Shown: positions 38,403-48,327 of the stretch, piece after piece
Layout of the letters: each line of letters opens with the position of its first letter
How positions within the stretch are numbered: position 1 is the stretch's first letter
From: Pseudomonas cichorii
GTDB taxonomy: Bacteria; Pseudomonadota; Gammaproteobacteria; Pseudomonadales; Pseudomonadaceae
Length of the DNA: 64,000 nt
Assembly (NCBI RefSeq): GCF_003700275.1
Contig: NZ_RBRE01000017.1
Coordinates: 1-64,000, forward strand
Reading direction: 5' to 3'
Translations under genes and position numbers: made by a program
Notes under the pieces: model-generated
Database searches by the model: none
What the model saw: only the letters and a program-made list of their open reading frames with translations
Told to the model about the DNA's origin: nothing

Positions 38403-40057
38403 CAGTGGGCTAGCCTAAGGCGCTCGTTCGACGCCAGATACTCGACCAGCTCAATCATCGGCAAGGGGCGGCTGATCAGGTAGCCCTGGACCTGATCGCA
38501 ACCAAAGCTGCGCAGCAAGGCAAGCTGCTCATGGTTTTCCACACCTTCGGCTACCACTTCCAGGTTCAGGTTGTGGGCAAGGTTGATCATGGCGTGGACC
38601 AGTTTGCGGTTTTCCTCGCGCTGGTCCATTTCACCGACAAAGCTTTTGTCGATCTTGAGCAGTTCGATCGGCAGGTTGTTGAGGTGCATGAACGAGGAAA
38701 AGCCGGTGCCGAAATCATCGAGGGAGAAGCGCACGCCCAGTTGGCGCAGGGCATCCATGATCCGCCGGACCTGTTCGCTGCTGCGCATGACCGCAGTTTC
38801 AGTCAGCTCGAACTCCAGCCAGTGCGCATCGATGGCGTGTTCGGTAATCAGGCGGCTCAGGGTCGGTAGCAACTGGCTGTCCTGAAACTGCCGGAACGAC
38901 AGGTTGATCGCCATATGCAGCGGGGCGATTCCTTGTTCGCGCAAGGCCTGCATATCACGCAAGGCCCTGAAGATGACCCAGTATCCCAGCGGGACGATCA
39001 TGCCGCTCTGTTCGGCCAGGGGCACGAATTCGCTGGGCTGTAACAGACCGCGCTTGCTGTGGCGCCAGCGCACCAGCGCTTCAAGGCCGACCACACTGCC
39101 GGTACTCAGACACCGACGAGGCTGGTAATGCAGTTCCAGTTCGTCATTGCGCAGTGCCTTGCGCAGGTCGGCTTCAAGGTCGGCAAGGCTGCGCACGTTG
39201 CGGCTGATGCTGTCGTCGAAAAGATGAAAGGTGCAGCCCTGCAGGCTCTTGGCCTGGCGCATCGCGATATGGGCGTGCCACATCAATGGGTCGACGCCAG
39301 CTTCGGCCCGTGCATGAGCGACGCCGAGGCTACAGCCGATCAGCAGGCTTTCTCGCTCGATCCAGTAAGGCTCGGACAGCGCATCGGTAATACGCTCGGC
39401 AATCAGGGCCGCCCGCTGCGGGCCACGACTGGTGTCGATCAGCACAGCGAATTCATCGCCTCCCAGACGTGCAAGCTGGTCGGCAGCGTCGAGCTGGCTC
39501 TTGAGCCGCGCAACCACTTGCAGAATCAGCTGGTCACCAGCCTGATGGCCCAGTGCATCGTTGGCCCGACGGAAGTTATCGAGGTCCAGGTGTGCCAGCG
39601 CAAAAGCCGAGCCTTCAGCCAGCCGGGCAGCCAGCAAGGTCTGGAAACCCTGGCGATTGGCGATCCCGGTCAGCGGGTCTTGCCCGGCCATACGTTGCAA
39701 GGTGTCTTCCAGCACACCACGCTCGCGCACATGCCGCAGGCAGCGACGGACGGTATCGGGCGTGAGGCTGTCACGTACCAGCCAGTCGCAGGTCCCGAGC
39801 GGAGCGACGAACGGTTCCTCTTCAAGCAGCATCACCATCGGCAAGGTGCAACTTCCGACTGGCGGTTGCAGTTCGGGAGTTGTCAGCAGCAAGGTCGGGG
39901 GCTCATCGCCAGGCTGGCTGCGGAACGCGCTCCAGTCAGCGGCCTGATACACAATGACCTCATCGCCCAGCGGCGCCAGACAACGGCTCAATAGCGCTCG
40001 CCATGCAGGCTCGCGGGCCAACAGCAGCAATCGTAAGGGCTCGACAGGCACAGGCAC
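38399..40057 (-). CDS. Diguanylate cyclase/phosphodiesterase (receiver-like–GGDEF–EAL)
   Basis: 552 residues from a GTG at 40057 with AGGGAG upstream. Residues 1–120 look like a degenerate receiver domain lacking the usual phospho-acid cluster. The GGDEF domain has the intact motif RLGGDEFAVLID. The EAL domain keeps EALVRW, the metal-binding acids in ELTETAVM and DDFGTGFSSF, K in LLKIDKSFV and E in VAEGVENHEQL, so it should hydrolyse c-di-GMP. It sits beside rep, like PA5295 (ProE), a reported phosphodiesterase in Pseudomonas aeruginosa. Confidence 0.9.
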   Translation of the reverse strand: MPVPVEPLRLLLLAREPAWRALLSRCLAPLGDEVIVYQAADWSAFRSQPGDEPPTLLLTTPELQPPVGSCTLPMVMLLEEEPFVAPLGTCDWLVRDSLTPDTVRRCLRHVRERGVLEDTLQRMAGQDPLTGIANRQGFQTLLAARLAEGSAFALAHLDLDNFRRANDALGHQAGDQLILQVVARLKSQLDAADQLARLGGDEFAVLIDTSRGPQRAALIAERITDALSEPYWIERESLLIGCSLGVAHARAEAGVDPLMWHAHIAMRQAKSLQGCTFHLFDDSISRNVRSLADLEADLRKALRNDELELHYQPRRCLSTGSVVGLEALVRWRHSKRGLLQPSEFVPLAEQSGMIVPLGYWVIFRALRDMQALREQGIAPLHMAINLSFRQFQDSQLLPTLSRLITEHAIDAHWLEFELTETAVMRSSEQVRRIMDALRQLGVRFSLDDFGTGFSSFMHLNNLPIELLKIDKSFVGEMDQREENRKLVHAMINLAHNLNLEVVAEGVENHEQLALLRSFGCDQVQGYLISRPLPMIELVEYLASNERLRLAHW

Positions 40058-40260
40058 GCTAACTCCCTAACGGCAAAGGAAAAACCGATCACCCCCCACT
40101 CGAACGGGTGTGACCGACGGACGCATCTTCGCGCTGCGGGCAAATGTAACAAAAACAAAAAAATTAGATAGCCGTCACTGCCGTGCAACGATCAGCACTG
40201 CATAAATGTCCGGGCCTGTTAAAATGCCCGACCTTTTCGCAACCGACTCTCTATACCGCC

Positions 40261-42270
40261 ATGTCCCGACTCAATCCTCGGCAGCAGGAAGCCGTGAACT
40301 ATGTCGGCGGCCCTCTTTTGGTGCTCGCCGGTGCTGGCTCCGGCAAGACCAGCGTAATTACGCGCAAGATCGCCCATCTGATCCAGAACTGCGGCATTCG
40401 TGCGCAGTACATCGTGGCCATGACCTTTACCAACAAGGCCGCGCGGGAAATGAAGGAGCGGGTCGGCACCCTGCTCAAGGGCGGCGAAGGTCGCGGCCTG
40501 ACCGTCTCGACGTTCCACAACCTGGGCCTGAACATCATCCGCAAGGAGCATGCACGGCTGGGCTACAAGCCGGGTTTCTCGATTTTCGACGAAACCGACG
40601 TCAAGGCCCTGATGACCGACATCATGCAGAAAGAGTATTCGGGCGACGATGGCGTCGACGAGATCAAGAACATGATCGGCGCCTGGAAGAACGACCTGAT
40701 CCTGCCTCCCGAAGCGCTGGCCAATGCCCGCAACCCCAAGGAGCAGACCGCCGCCATCGTCTATACCCACTATCAGCGCACGCTCAAGGCGTACAACGCG
40801 GTGGACTTCGACGACCTGATCCTGCTGCCGGTCAAGCTGTTTCAGGAACATGCCGACATTCTGGAAAAGTGGCAGAACAAGGTCCGCTATCTGCTGGTGG
40901 ACGAATATCAGGACACCAACGCCAGCCAGTACCTGCTGGTCAAGCTGCTGATCGGTACCCGCCATCAGTTCACGGTGGTAGGCGACGACGACCAGTCGAT
41001 CTATGCCTGGCGCGGTGCGCGGCCGGAAAACCTGATGCTGCTCAAGGAAGACTATCCGTCGCTGAAAGTCGTGATGCTGGAGCAGAACTACCGCTCCACC
41101 AGCCGCATTCTGCGCTGTGCCAACGTGCTGATTTCCAACAACCCGCACGCCTTCGAGAAGCAGTTGTGGAGCGAGATGGGGCACGGCGATGAAATCCGCG
41201 TGATCCGCTGCCGCAACGAAGACGCCGAAGCCGAACGGGTGGCGATGGAAATCCTCACCCTGCACTTGCGCACCGACCGCCCGTACAGCGATTTCGCCAT
41301 CCTCTATCGCGGTAACTATCAGGCCAAGCTGATCGAGCTGAAACTGCAGCATCATCAGGTTCCCTATCGCCTGTCTGGCGGCAACAGCTTCTTTGGCCGC
41401 CAGGAAGTGAAGGACCTGATGGCCTACTTCCGTCTGCTGGTGAACCCGGACGACGACAACGCCTTCCTGCGCGTGATCAACGTGCCGCGTCGGGAAATCG
41501 GCTCAACGACCCTGGAAAAACTCGGTAACTACGCCACCGAGCGCAAGGTGTCGATGTACGCCGCCACCGAGGAAATCGGCCTGGGCGAACATCTGGACAG
41601 CCGTTTCACCGACCGCCTGCAACGCTTCAAGCGCTGGATGGACGGCGTGCGTCAGCAATGTGCGCAGAACGACCCGATTGCCGCCTTGCGCAGCATGGTC
41701 ATGGACATCGACTACGAGAACTGGCTGCGCCAGAACAGCTCCAGCGACAAGGCCGCCGACTACCGGATGGGCAACGTCTGGTTCCTGATCGAGGCGCTGA
41801 AGAACACCCTGGAAAAAGACGAAGATGGCGGCATGACCATCGAAGAGGCCATCGGCAAACTGGTCTTGCGCGACATGCTTGAACGTCAGCAGGAAGAGGA
41901 AGACGGCGCCGAAGGTGTGCAGATGATGACCCTGCATGCTTCCAAGGGCCTGGAGTTTCCTTACGTGTTCATCATGGGCATGGAAGAAGAGATTCTCCCG
42001 CACCGCTCCAGCATCGAGGCCGACACCATCGAAGAAGAGCGCCGTCTGGCTTACGTTGGCATTACCCGTGCCCGGCAGACACTGGCGTTCACCTTTGCCG
42101 CCAAGCGCAAGCAGTATGGCGAAATCATCGATTGCGCGCCCAGCCGCTTCCTCGATGAACTGCCACCGGACGATCTGGCCTGGGAAGGCAACGATGACAC
42201 GCCGACTGAAGTGAAAGCGGTGCGCGGCAATACGGCACTGGCGGATATCCGCGCCATGCTCAAGCGCTGA
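40261..42270 (+). CDS. rep: ATP-dependent DNA helicase Rep
   Basis: 669 residues from the ATG at 40261, MSRLNPRQQEAVNYV. UvrD/PcrA-type SF1A motifs: Walker A GAGSGKTSVIT, motif Ia MTFTNKAAREMKERV, motif II DEYQDTN, motif III GDDDQSIYAWRGA, motif IV EQNYRS, motif V LHASKGLEFPYVF and motif VI YVGITRARQ. Rep unwinds DNA 3'–5' and clears proteins ahead of the replication fork. The upstream extension to 40183 is not needed. Confidence 0.95.
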   Translation: MSRLNPRQQEAVNYVGGPLLVLAGAGSGKTSVITRKIAHLIQNCGIRAQYIVAMTFTNKAAREMKERVGTLLKGGEGRGLTVSTFHNLGLNIIRKEHARLGYKPGFSIFDETDVKALMTDIMQKEYSGDDGVDEIKNMIGAWKNDLILPPEALANARNPKEQTAAIVYTHYQRTLKAYNAVDFDDLILLPVKLFQEHADILEKWQNKVRYLLVDEYQDTNASQYLLVKLLIGTRHQFTVVGDDDQSIYAWRGARPENLMLLKEDYPSLKVVMLEQNYRSTSRILRCANVLISNNPHAFEKQLWSEMGHGDEIRVIRCRNEDAEAERVAMEILTLHLRTDRPYSDFAILYRGNYQAKLIELKLQHHQVPYRLSGGNSFFGRQEVKDLMAYFRLLVNPDDDNAFLRVINVPRREIGSTTLEKLGNYATERKVSMYAATEEIGLGEHLDSRFTDRLQRFKRWMDGVRQQCAQNDPIAALRSMVMDIDYENWLRQNSSSDKAADYRMGNVWFLIEALKNTLEKDEDGGMTIEEAIGKLVLRDMLERQQEEEDGAEGVQMMTLHASKGLEFPYVFIMGMEEEILPHRSSIEADTIEEERRLAYVGITRARQTLAFTFAAKRKQYGEIIDCAPSRFLDELPPDDLAWEGNDDTPTEVKAVRGNTALADIRAMLKR

Positions 42271-42894
<624 letters not shown>

Positions 42895-42897
42895 GGC

Positions 42898-44217
42898 TCA
42901 GTCCGTCACACCGAGCGCACGCAAGCGTCGATACAAAGTGCGCTCGCTCAAACCCAGCTCCCTGGCCAGTTCGCTGCGTGAACCCTTGAACACGCTCAGC
43001 GCATGGGCCAGTTGCTCCAGCCCGTCGTCCTTGCGGCGATAGCCCGGCAAGCCGGATTCGGCACGGCCCTGCACTTGCGCGGGCAAATCCTCGACGCGGA
43101 TGATCCCGTCGTCGGTAAACAGCCGGGCGCGCTCCAGGATATTGCGCAGTTCGCGAATGTTGCCGGGATAACCGTACAGGCAAAGCTGTTTCATCGCCGC
43201 CGGATCGATGCGCGGCACAACGCCTTGCGCCGAACGCTGCAACAGGCTGTCGATCAGCAGCGGCAAGTCCTCGCTGCGCTCGCGCAAGGCGGGCAGGCGG
43301 ATCGGAAAACCGCTGATGCGATAGAACAGGTCCTGGCGGAAACTGCCTTCGGCGACCATTTCCTGAAGTGGCTTGTGGGTGGCGCAGACCAGTCGGAAGT
43401 CGGAGTGCACGGTCCTCAAACTACCGACGGGCCGAAAGCTGCCGGACTCGATCAGCCGCAACAGCTTGACCTGCATGGCCAGCGGCACTTCGCCGATTTC
43501 ATCGAGAAACAGCGTGCCGCCATGGGCAGCTTCGGCCAGACCGGTCTTGCGTTGCAACGCACCGGTGAAGGCGCCTTTCTCGTAGCCGAACAGTTCGCTT
43601 TCCAGCAAGGTTTCCGTCAGCCCGGTGCAATCGACCACCACCAGCGGACCATTGACCCTTGAACTGCTGGCATGCAGGGCGCGGGCGAACAGTTCCTTGC
43701 CGGTGCCCGACTCGCCCTGAAGCAGGACCGGAATCTGCGCCGGCGCGGCGCGCTGCAGCTCGGCCAGCACCCGCTTGAAAGCGGGCGAGCGCCCCACCAG
43801 CCCATGTTGCTGCGGCAGGACCGAAGCTACGGCTACGCTGCTCAGCCGCTCGACATAGGCAATCACTGCGCCGTTGTCGTCGAGTATCGGCCGCAACTCC
43901 ACATCCACATGTTCGGGACCGCGTGGCGTATGGTGAATATGCAGCAGTCGTTCCGGCAGACGGGTTTCATGGGCCTTGCGCATCGGGCAGTGCTCGCCGG
44001 CCTGATCGCAGGGCACGGCGAACTGATGGGAAACCCGATAGCACTTCTCGCCGACATGCGGCCGGCCCTCGACGCCGAACTGGCGCTGATAGGCCGTGTT
44101 GGCAGCAATGATGTTGTAGTGCGTGTCCAGGACGATGGTTGGCCGCTCGTCATGCTCAAGGTACGACACCAGGGATTGCATCTGACTGCCGGGAAACTGG
44201 CTGGCGATAAGTGACAT
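42898..44217 (-). CDS. fisR: Sigma-54-dependent sulfide/polysulfide-responsive activator (FisR-type)
   Basis: 439 residues with a GGAG site. An N-terminal PAS-like sensor domain (residues 20–130) holds three cysteines, C59, C70 and C77, in the same spacing (11 and 7) as the C53, C64 and C71 that sense polysulfide in Cupriavidus FisR. The AAA+ domain has Walker A GESGTGKE and the sigma-54 contact GAFTGA; the C-terminal Fis-type helix-turn-helix is [20 protein letters not shown]. It should activate the divergent sulfide-oxidation operon when sulfane sulfur accumulates. This assignment rests on family knowledge and context. Confidence 0.85.
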   Translation of the reverse strand: MSLIASQFPGSQMQSLVSYLEHDERPTIVLDTHYNIIAANTAYQRQFGVEGRPHVGEKCYRVSHQFAVPCDQAGEHCPMRKAHETRLPERLLHIHHTPRGPEHVDVELRPILDDNGAVIAYVERLSSVAVASVLPQQHGLVGRSPAFKRVLAELQRAAPAQIPVLLQGESGTGKELFARALHASSSRVNGPLVVVDCTGLTETLLESELFGYEKGAFTGALQRKTGLAEAAHGGTLFLDEIGEVPLAMQVKLLRLIESGSFRPVGSLRTVHSDFRLVCATHKPLQEMVAEGSFRQDLFYRISGFPIRLPALRERSEDLPLLIDSLLQRSAQGVVPRIDPAAMKQLCLYGYPGNIRELRNILERARLFTDDGIIRVEDLPAQVQGRAESGLPGYRRKDDGLEQLAHALSVFKGSRSELARELGLSERTLYRRLRALGVTD

Positions 44218-44257
44218 GGGCGCTCCTGCTGATTCTGCGCACAGAGTAACCCGGTTG

Positions 44258-44324
44258 ACTGCCAGAGACTGCCAATCACTGCCACCCGACTGCCAGAAAC
44301 TGGCAGTCCATGCAGATTGGCAGA
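44258..44324. promoter_or_regulatory. Upstream activating array of ACTGCCA boxes, probable FisR enhancer
   Basis: Direct ACTGCCA copies start at 44258, 44268, 44278 and 44289, that is one per helical turn. The last forms a perfect palindrome GACTGCCAG-AAA-CTGGCAGTC (44288–44308), and an inverted TGGCAGA lies at 44318–44324. A further ACTGCCA is at 44421. The array is 70–140 bases upstream of the putative −24/−12 promoter, the usual enhancer distance. Confidence 0.7.
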
Positions 44325-44390
44325 GTCCGCAACGCTCTGCTCAACTGATCAGGATCAAGCATTCATTGGGCAATTCGTCCACCTGACCGA

Positions 44391-44407
44391 TTGGCATGCT
44401 TATTGGA
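44391..44407 (+). promoter_or_regulatory. Candidate sigma-54 promoter of the sulfide-oxidation operon
   Basis: TTGGCATGCTTATTGGA has the −24 GG and the TTGG version of the −12 element (consensus TTGC), spaced GG-N10-GG. It lies 80 bases before the first gene of the operon. The −12 C is replaced by G, so it is only a moderate match. Confidence 0.5.
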
Positions 44408-44486
44408 ATGAATACAGCAGACTGCCAATCGCTGCCTGCCTGCGCTTGTGTGGGTGACAGCCATTTACAGCCATGGGGACACAGCA

Positions 44487-45371
44487 ATGATCATTGGGGA
44501 AAGGCTGTACATCGAAGCACTCTTCGACAGCCATACATGGACTGTCAGCTATCTGCTGATGGACCTTGTCGAGCGGCAATGCGCGCTGATCGACAGCGTG
44601 CTCGATTACGACCCGAAGTCCGGGCGCACCCGCACCGACTCGGCCGACCGCCTGATCGAGCGGGTCAAGGCGCTGAATGCATCGGTGCAGTGGATACTGG
44701 AAACCCACGTGCATGCCGACCATGTTTCTGCCGCGCCTTACCTGAAGCGGCAACTGGGCGGACAGATCGCCATCGGCAGCCATATCACCGCAGTACAGAA
44801 GGTGTTTGGCGAGCTGTTCAACGCGCCGCCGGACTTTGCCCGCGACGGCACTCAGTTCGATGCGCTACTGGATGACGATGCCGTGTTTGCCATCGGCGCG
44901 CTTCAGGCCCGCGCCCTGCACACGCCCGGCCACACCCCTGCCTGCATGACATATATGGTGCAGATCGGCGACGAAACTGTCGCGTTCGTCGGCGATACCC
45001 TGTTCATGCCCGATTACGGTACGGCCCGCTGCGACTTTCCCGGTGCCGATGCGCGCACGCTGTATCGCTCCATCCAGAGGATTCTGAGCCTGCCGCCAGA
45101 AACCCGGCTATTCATGTGCCATGACTACCTGCCCAATGGCCGCGAACTGCAATACATGACCAGCGTCGGCGAACAGCGCGCCCACAACATCCATGTGCAT
45201 GAAGGTATCGACGAAGACGCCTTTGTCAGCATGCGCGAAGCCCGCGATGCAACTCTGGAAATGCCGGTCCTGATGCTGCCGTCGGTGCAGATCAACATGC
45301 GCTGCGGGCACTTTCCCGAGCCGGAAGACAACGGCATCCGCTACCTGAAAATCCCGCTTAACGTTCTTTGA
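44487..45371 (+). CDS. MBL-fold persulfide dioxygenase (ETHE1/Blh-like)
   Basis: 294 residues from the ATG at 44487. The metal-binding motif THVHADH is at about residue 72, with further ligands in HTPGHTPACM, GDTLFMPDYG and HDYLPNGREL. It belongs to the ETHE1/PDO branch of metallo-beta-lactamase-fold proteins that oxidise glutathione persulfide to sulfite with iron and oxygen. It is the first gene of the operon and precedes the quinone reductase, the usual pdo-sqr pairing. Confidence 0.85.
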   Translation: MIIGERLYIEALFDSHTWTVSYLLMDLVERQCALIDSVLDYDPKSGRTRTDSADRLIERVKALNASVQWILETHVHADHVSAAPYLKRQLGGQIAIGSHITAVQKVFGELFNAPPDFARDGTQFDALLDDDAVFAIGALQARALHTPGHTPACMTYMVQIGDETVAFVGDTLFMPDYGTARCDFPGADARTLYRSIQRILSLPPETRLFMCHDYLPNGRELQYMTSVGEQRAHNIHVHEGIDEDAFVSMREARDATLEMPVLMLPSVQINMRCGHFPEPEDNGIRYLKIPLNVL

Positions 45372-45399
45372 ATCGCTGCCTGCGTGTGGAAAACCTGCC

Positions 45400-46653
45400 A
45401 TGAGCCTGACCAACCCCTTCCACCAGATACTGATCGTCGGAGCCGGTGCTGCCGGACTCGCGACCGCTGCGAGCCTGCTGGCCCGTGATGCCTCGCTGGA
45501 CATCGCCATCATCGATCCGGCTGACACGCACTATTACCAGCCGGGCTGGACGCTGGTCGGTGCGGGCGTGTTCACGCCGCAATCGACCGCGCGCAGCATG
45601 GCGTCGCTGATCCCCAAGGGCGTGCAGTGGATCAAGGCCGCCGTGGCCGGCTTCGAGCCCCACAGCAACAGCGTGACGCTGGAAGACGGCCGCACTGTCG
45701 GCTACCGGCAACTGGTGGTCTGTCCCGGCCTGAAGCTGGACTGGGCCGCCATCGACGGTCTGCCGGAAACTCTCGGCAGCAACGGGGTTACCTCCAATTA
45801 TCGCTGTGACCTGGCGTCCTACACCTGGGAGCTGGTTCAGGGACTCAAGGCCGGGCAGGCGCTGTTCACCCAGCCGCCGATGCCGATCAAATGCGCCGGC
45901 GCGCCACAGAAGGCCATGTATCTGTCCTGCGATCACTGGCTAAGATCCGGCCATCTGGCGCAGATCAACACCCGCTTCTACAACGCCGGGGCCGTGCTGT
46001 TCGGCGTGCCGGAGTATGTGCCCGCCTTGATGAAATACGTCGAGCGCTACGCCATCGACCTGCAGTTCGGCCAGCGGCTGGTAGCGGTCAACGGCCCGGC
46101 CAGACGCGCCACGTTTATCCAGACCCGAGCCGACGGCAGCAGCCAGACCATCGAGCAGGATTTCGACATGCTGCATGTGGTGCCGCCCCAGACCGCACCG
46201 GATTTCATTCGCTCAAGCCCACTGGCCGATGCGGCAGGCTGGCTGGATGTCGACCCGGCGACCCTCAGGCACCGCTCGTTCGGCAATATTTTCTGCCTGG
46301 GCGACGCCACCAACACCAGCAACGCCAAGACCGCGGCAGCCGCCCGCAAACAGGCACCGGTGGTAGCCACTAACGTGCTAGTGGCGCTGGGCCGCGCAAA
46401 GCAACAGGCGGTCTATGACGGCTACGGCTCCTGCCCGCTCACCGTCGAACGCGGCAAGATTGTGCTGGCCGAATTCACTTATGGCGGCAAGGTCGCACCG
46501 AGCTTTCCGCTCTGGCTGTTCGATGGCCGTCAGCCGACACGCCTGGCCTGGTGGCTGAAAGAGCGCGTGCTGCCACCGCTCTACTGGCACGGAATGCTCA
46601 AAGGCCGCGAATGGCTGGCAAGGCCGCAAGTGGTTGTCAGCGCCCATGGATGA
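45400..46653 (+). CDS. Sulfide:quinone oxidoreductase, type II
   Basis: 417 residues. FAD-binding GAGAAGLATAASLL is at residues 10–25. The two redox cysteines expected for type II enzymes are seen in MPIKCAGAPQKAMY and in YDGYGSCPLTVERGKIVLAEF, the latter matching human SQOR around Cys379. NIFCLGDATNTSNAKTAAA is the second FAD contact. It oxidises sulfide to a persulfide on an acceptor and passes electrons to quinone at the inner membrane; the preceding dioxygenase then removes the persulfide. Its stop overlaps the next ATG. Confidence 0.88.
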   Translation: MSLTNPFHQILIVGAGAAGLATAASLLARDASLDIAIIDPADTHYYQPGWTLVGAGVFTPQSTARSMASLIPKGVQWIKAAVAGFEPHSNSVTLEDGRTVGYRQLVVCPGLKLDWAAIDGLPETLGSNGVTSNYRCDLASYTWELVQGLKAGQALFTQPPMPIKCAGAPQKAMYLSCDHWLRSGHLAQINTRFYNAGAVLFGVPEYVPALMKYVERYAIDLQFGQRLVAVNGPARRATFIQTRADGSSQTIEQDFDMLHVVPPQTAPDFIRSSPLADAAGWLDVDPATLRHRSFGNIFCLGDATNTSNAKTAAAARKQAPVVATNVLVALGRAKQQAVYDGYGSCPLTVERGKIVLAEFTYGGKVAPSFPLWLFDGRQPTRLAWWLKERVLPPLYWHGMLKGREWLARPQVVVSAHG

Positions 46654-47905
46654 GCATCAACTGCTCGGTGCAGGTCTGGGTGCGATCATTGGTGCAGTGC
46701 TGGCGCTGACCGGCGCAGGCGGAGGGATTCTGGCCGTGCCGCTGCTGGTGTTCGGGCTTGGGCTGTCGATGGTCGAATCTGCGCCCATCGGCCTGCTGGC
46801 CGTGGGCCTGGCAGCGGCGCTCGGCGCCATTCTGGGTTTGCGCCAGGGCATTGTCCGCTACCGGGCCGCGCTGTATATCGCCGGAATCGGCGTCCTCATG
46901 GCGCCATTGGGCCTGTGGCTTGCCCACCGTGTACCCAATACACCGCTGCTGCTGATCTTCTCCGTCGTGATGCTCTATGCCTGTGGGCGGATTTTCATCA
47001 AGGCCAGCCACGAGTTGAAGCACGGGCCGCCAACCTGTCGTCAGGAAGTCTTGCCGTGTGTGCTCAACCCACTACGAGGCCGGTTACGCTGGACCATGCC
47101 CTGCATCCGGGCGCTGACGCTGACCGGCATGACCTCGGGCCTGCTGTCGGGTTTGCTGGGCGTGGGCGGCGGTTTTGTCATCATCCCGGCACTGACCCGC
47201 TACAGCGACCTGAACCTGAAAAGCGTGGTCGCCACCTCACTGGCAGTCATTGCGCTGGTATCGACCGGCAGCGTTATCAGCGCATCGCTGGCGGGCGTGA
47301 TGCACTGGGCTGTCGGCGCACCGTTCGCCGCGGGAGCCATTATCGGCCTGCTAGGCGGCAGACAGGTTTCCCGCTACCTTGCAGGTCCTCGCTTGCAGCA
47401 ACTGTTCGCCATCGCCGGGTGGGTTGCCGCAGCCATGCTCATTTCAGCACCCTGGCTTGAAAGGACGATCGCAATGGTTATCGACTGGCTTCACTTCACG
47501 CCCTGGTCGGCACTTGCCGGGGGCCTGCTGATCGGACTGGCCGCCAGCCTGTTCGTGCTGGCCAACGGACGCATCACGGGCATCAGCGGCTTGCTGGGCA
47601 GCCTGTTGCAGTCCGGCGAAGGCCGTACCGAAAAAGCGCTGTTCCTTGTCGGCCTGCTGCTGGCGCCGCTGATCTGGGGACTGTTCAGCGTGCTGCCTGC
47701 AATGTCGTTTGATATTTCATGGCCCGGCCTGATCGTGGCCGGCCTGCTGGTCGGCATCGGCACCCGTTATGGCTCCGGCTGCACCAGCGGCCATGGCGTA
47801 TGCGGCATCGCCCGCCTGTCGCCCCGCTCGATGCTGGCGACCGTGACTTTCATGCTGGCAGGCTTCAGCACCGTATTCATTATTCGGCACTTGTTGGGGA
47901 ACTGA
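46646..47905 (+). CDS. TauE/SafE–YeeE/YedE fusion, sulfur-compound transporter
   Basis: 419 residues from the ATG at 46646, overlapping the SQR stop (ATGGATGA). Residues 1–265 are a TauE/SafE permease with two half-repeats (GAGGGILAVPL and GVGGGFVIIPAL). Residues about 277–419 are a YeeE/YedE (PmpA) half-transporter with the family cysteine motif YGSGCTSGHGVCGIARLS. The junction APWLERTIAM holds a Shine–Dalgarno AAAGGA six bases before an internal ATG at 47474, where pmpA normally starts alone. A single change (for example TAA to GAA) could have removed the stop. It probably moves sulfite or sulfane sulfur. Confidence 0.83.
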   Translation: MDEHQLLGAGLGAIIGAVLALTGAGGGILAVPLLVFGLGLSMVESAPIGLLAVGLAAALGAILGLRQGIVRYRAALYIAGIGVLMAPLGLWLAHRVPNTPLLLIFSVVMLYACGRIFIKASHELKHGPPTCRQEVLPCVLNPLRGRLRWTMPCIRALTLTGMTSGLLSGLLGVGGGFVIIPALTRYSDLNLKSVVATSLAVIALVSTGSVISASLAGVMHWAVGAPFAAGAIIGLLGGRQVSRYLAGPRLQQLFAIAGWVAAAMLISAPWLERTIAMVIDWLHFTPWSALAGGLLIGLAASLFVLANGRITGISGLLGSLLQSGEGRTEKALFLVGLLLAPLIWGLFSVLPAMSFDISWPGLIVAGLLVGIGTRYGSGCTSGHGVCGIARLSPRSMLATVTFMLAGFSTVFIIRHLLGN

Positions 47906-47907
47906 GC

Positions 47908-48327
47908 ATGCGCAAATTCACCGCATTGCTGGCTGGCGTTCTATTTGGCATCGGCCTGTTGCTGGCCGGCATGACCAACCCCGCCAAGGTGTTGGGCTTT
48001 CTCGATATCGCCGGGCTTTGGGATCCGTCCCTGGCGCTGGTGATGGTCGGTGCGATCGCGGTGGCTTTCCTGCCGTTTCGCTGGGCCGGCAAACGCAGTC
48101 AGTCGCTGCTCGGCGCACCGATGCAACTGCCGGTCAGCCGCTCGCTGGACAAGCGTTTGATCGGCGGCAGCCTGCTGTTCGGCGTCGGCTGGGGGATTGC
48201 CGGGCTGTGTCCGGGACCCGCCGTCGCCCTGCTGCTGACACTGCAGTGGCAACCACTGGTTTTCGTGCTCTCGATGCTGGCGGGCATGTTGATATTCCGG
48301 GCCCTGGAAAACCGCTCAAAGCGCTGA
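47908..48327 (+). CDS. YeeE/YedE family sulfur transporter subunit (PmpB-like)
   Basis: 139 residues, MRKFTALLAGVLFGIGLLLAG then MTNPAKVLGF, typical of the second half of two-gene YeeE/YedE transporters, with GVGWGIAGLCPGPAV carrying the conserved cysteine. About four helices. The ATG follows the previous stop by two bases. It likely pairs with the YeeE-like part of the fusion just upstream to import or export thiosulfate or persulfide sulfur. It overlaps the convergent acetyl-CoA hydrolase gene by 12 bases. Confidence 0.85.
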   Translation: MRKFTALLAGVLFGIGLLLAGMTNPAKVLGFLDIAGLWDPSLALVMVGAIAVAFLPFRWAGKRSQSLLGAPMQLPVSRSLDKRLIGGSLLFGVGWGIAGLCPGPAVALLLTLQWQPLVFVLSMLAGMLIFRALENRSKR

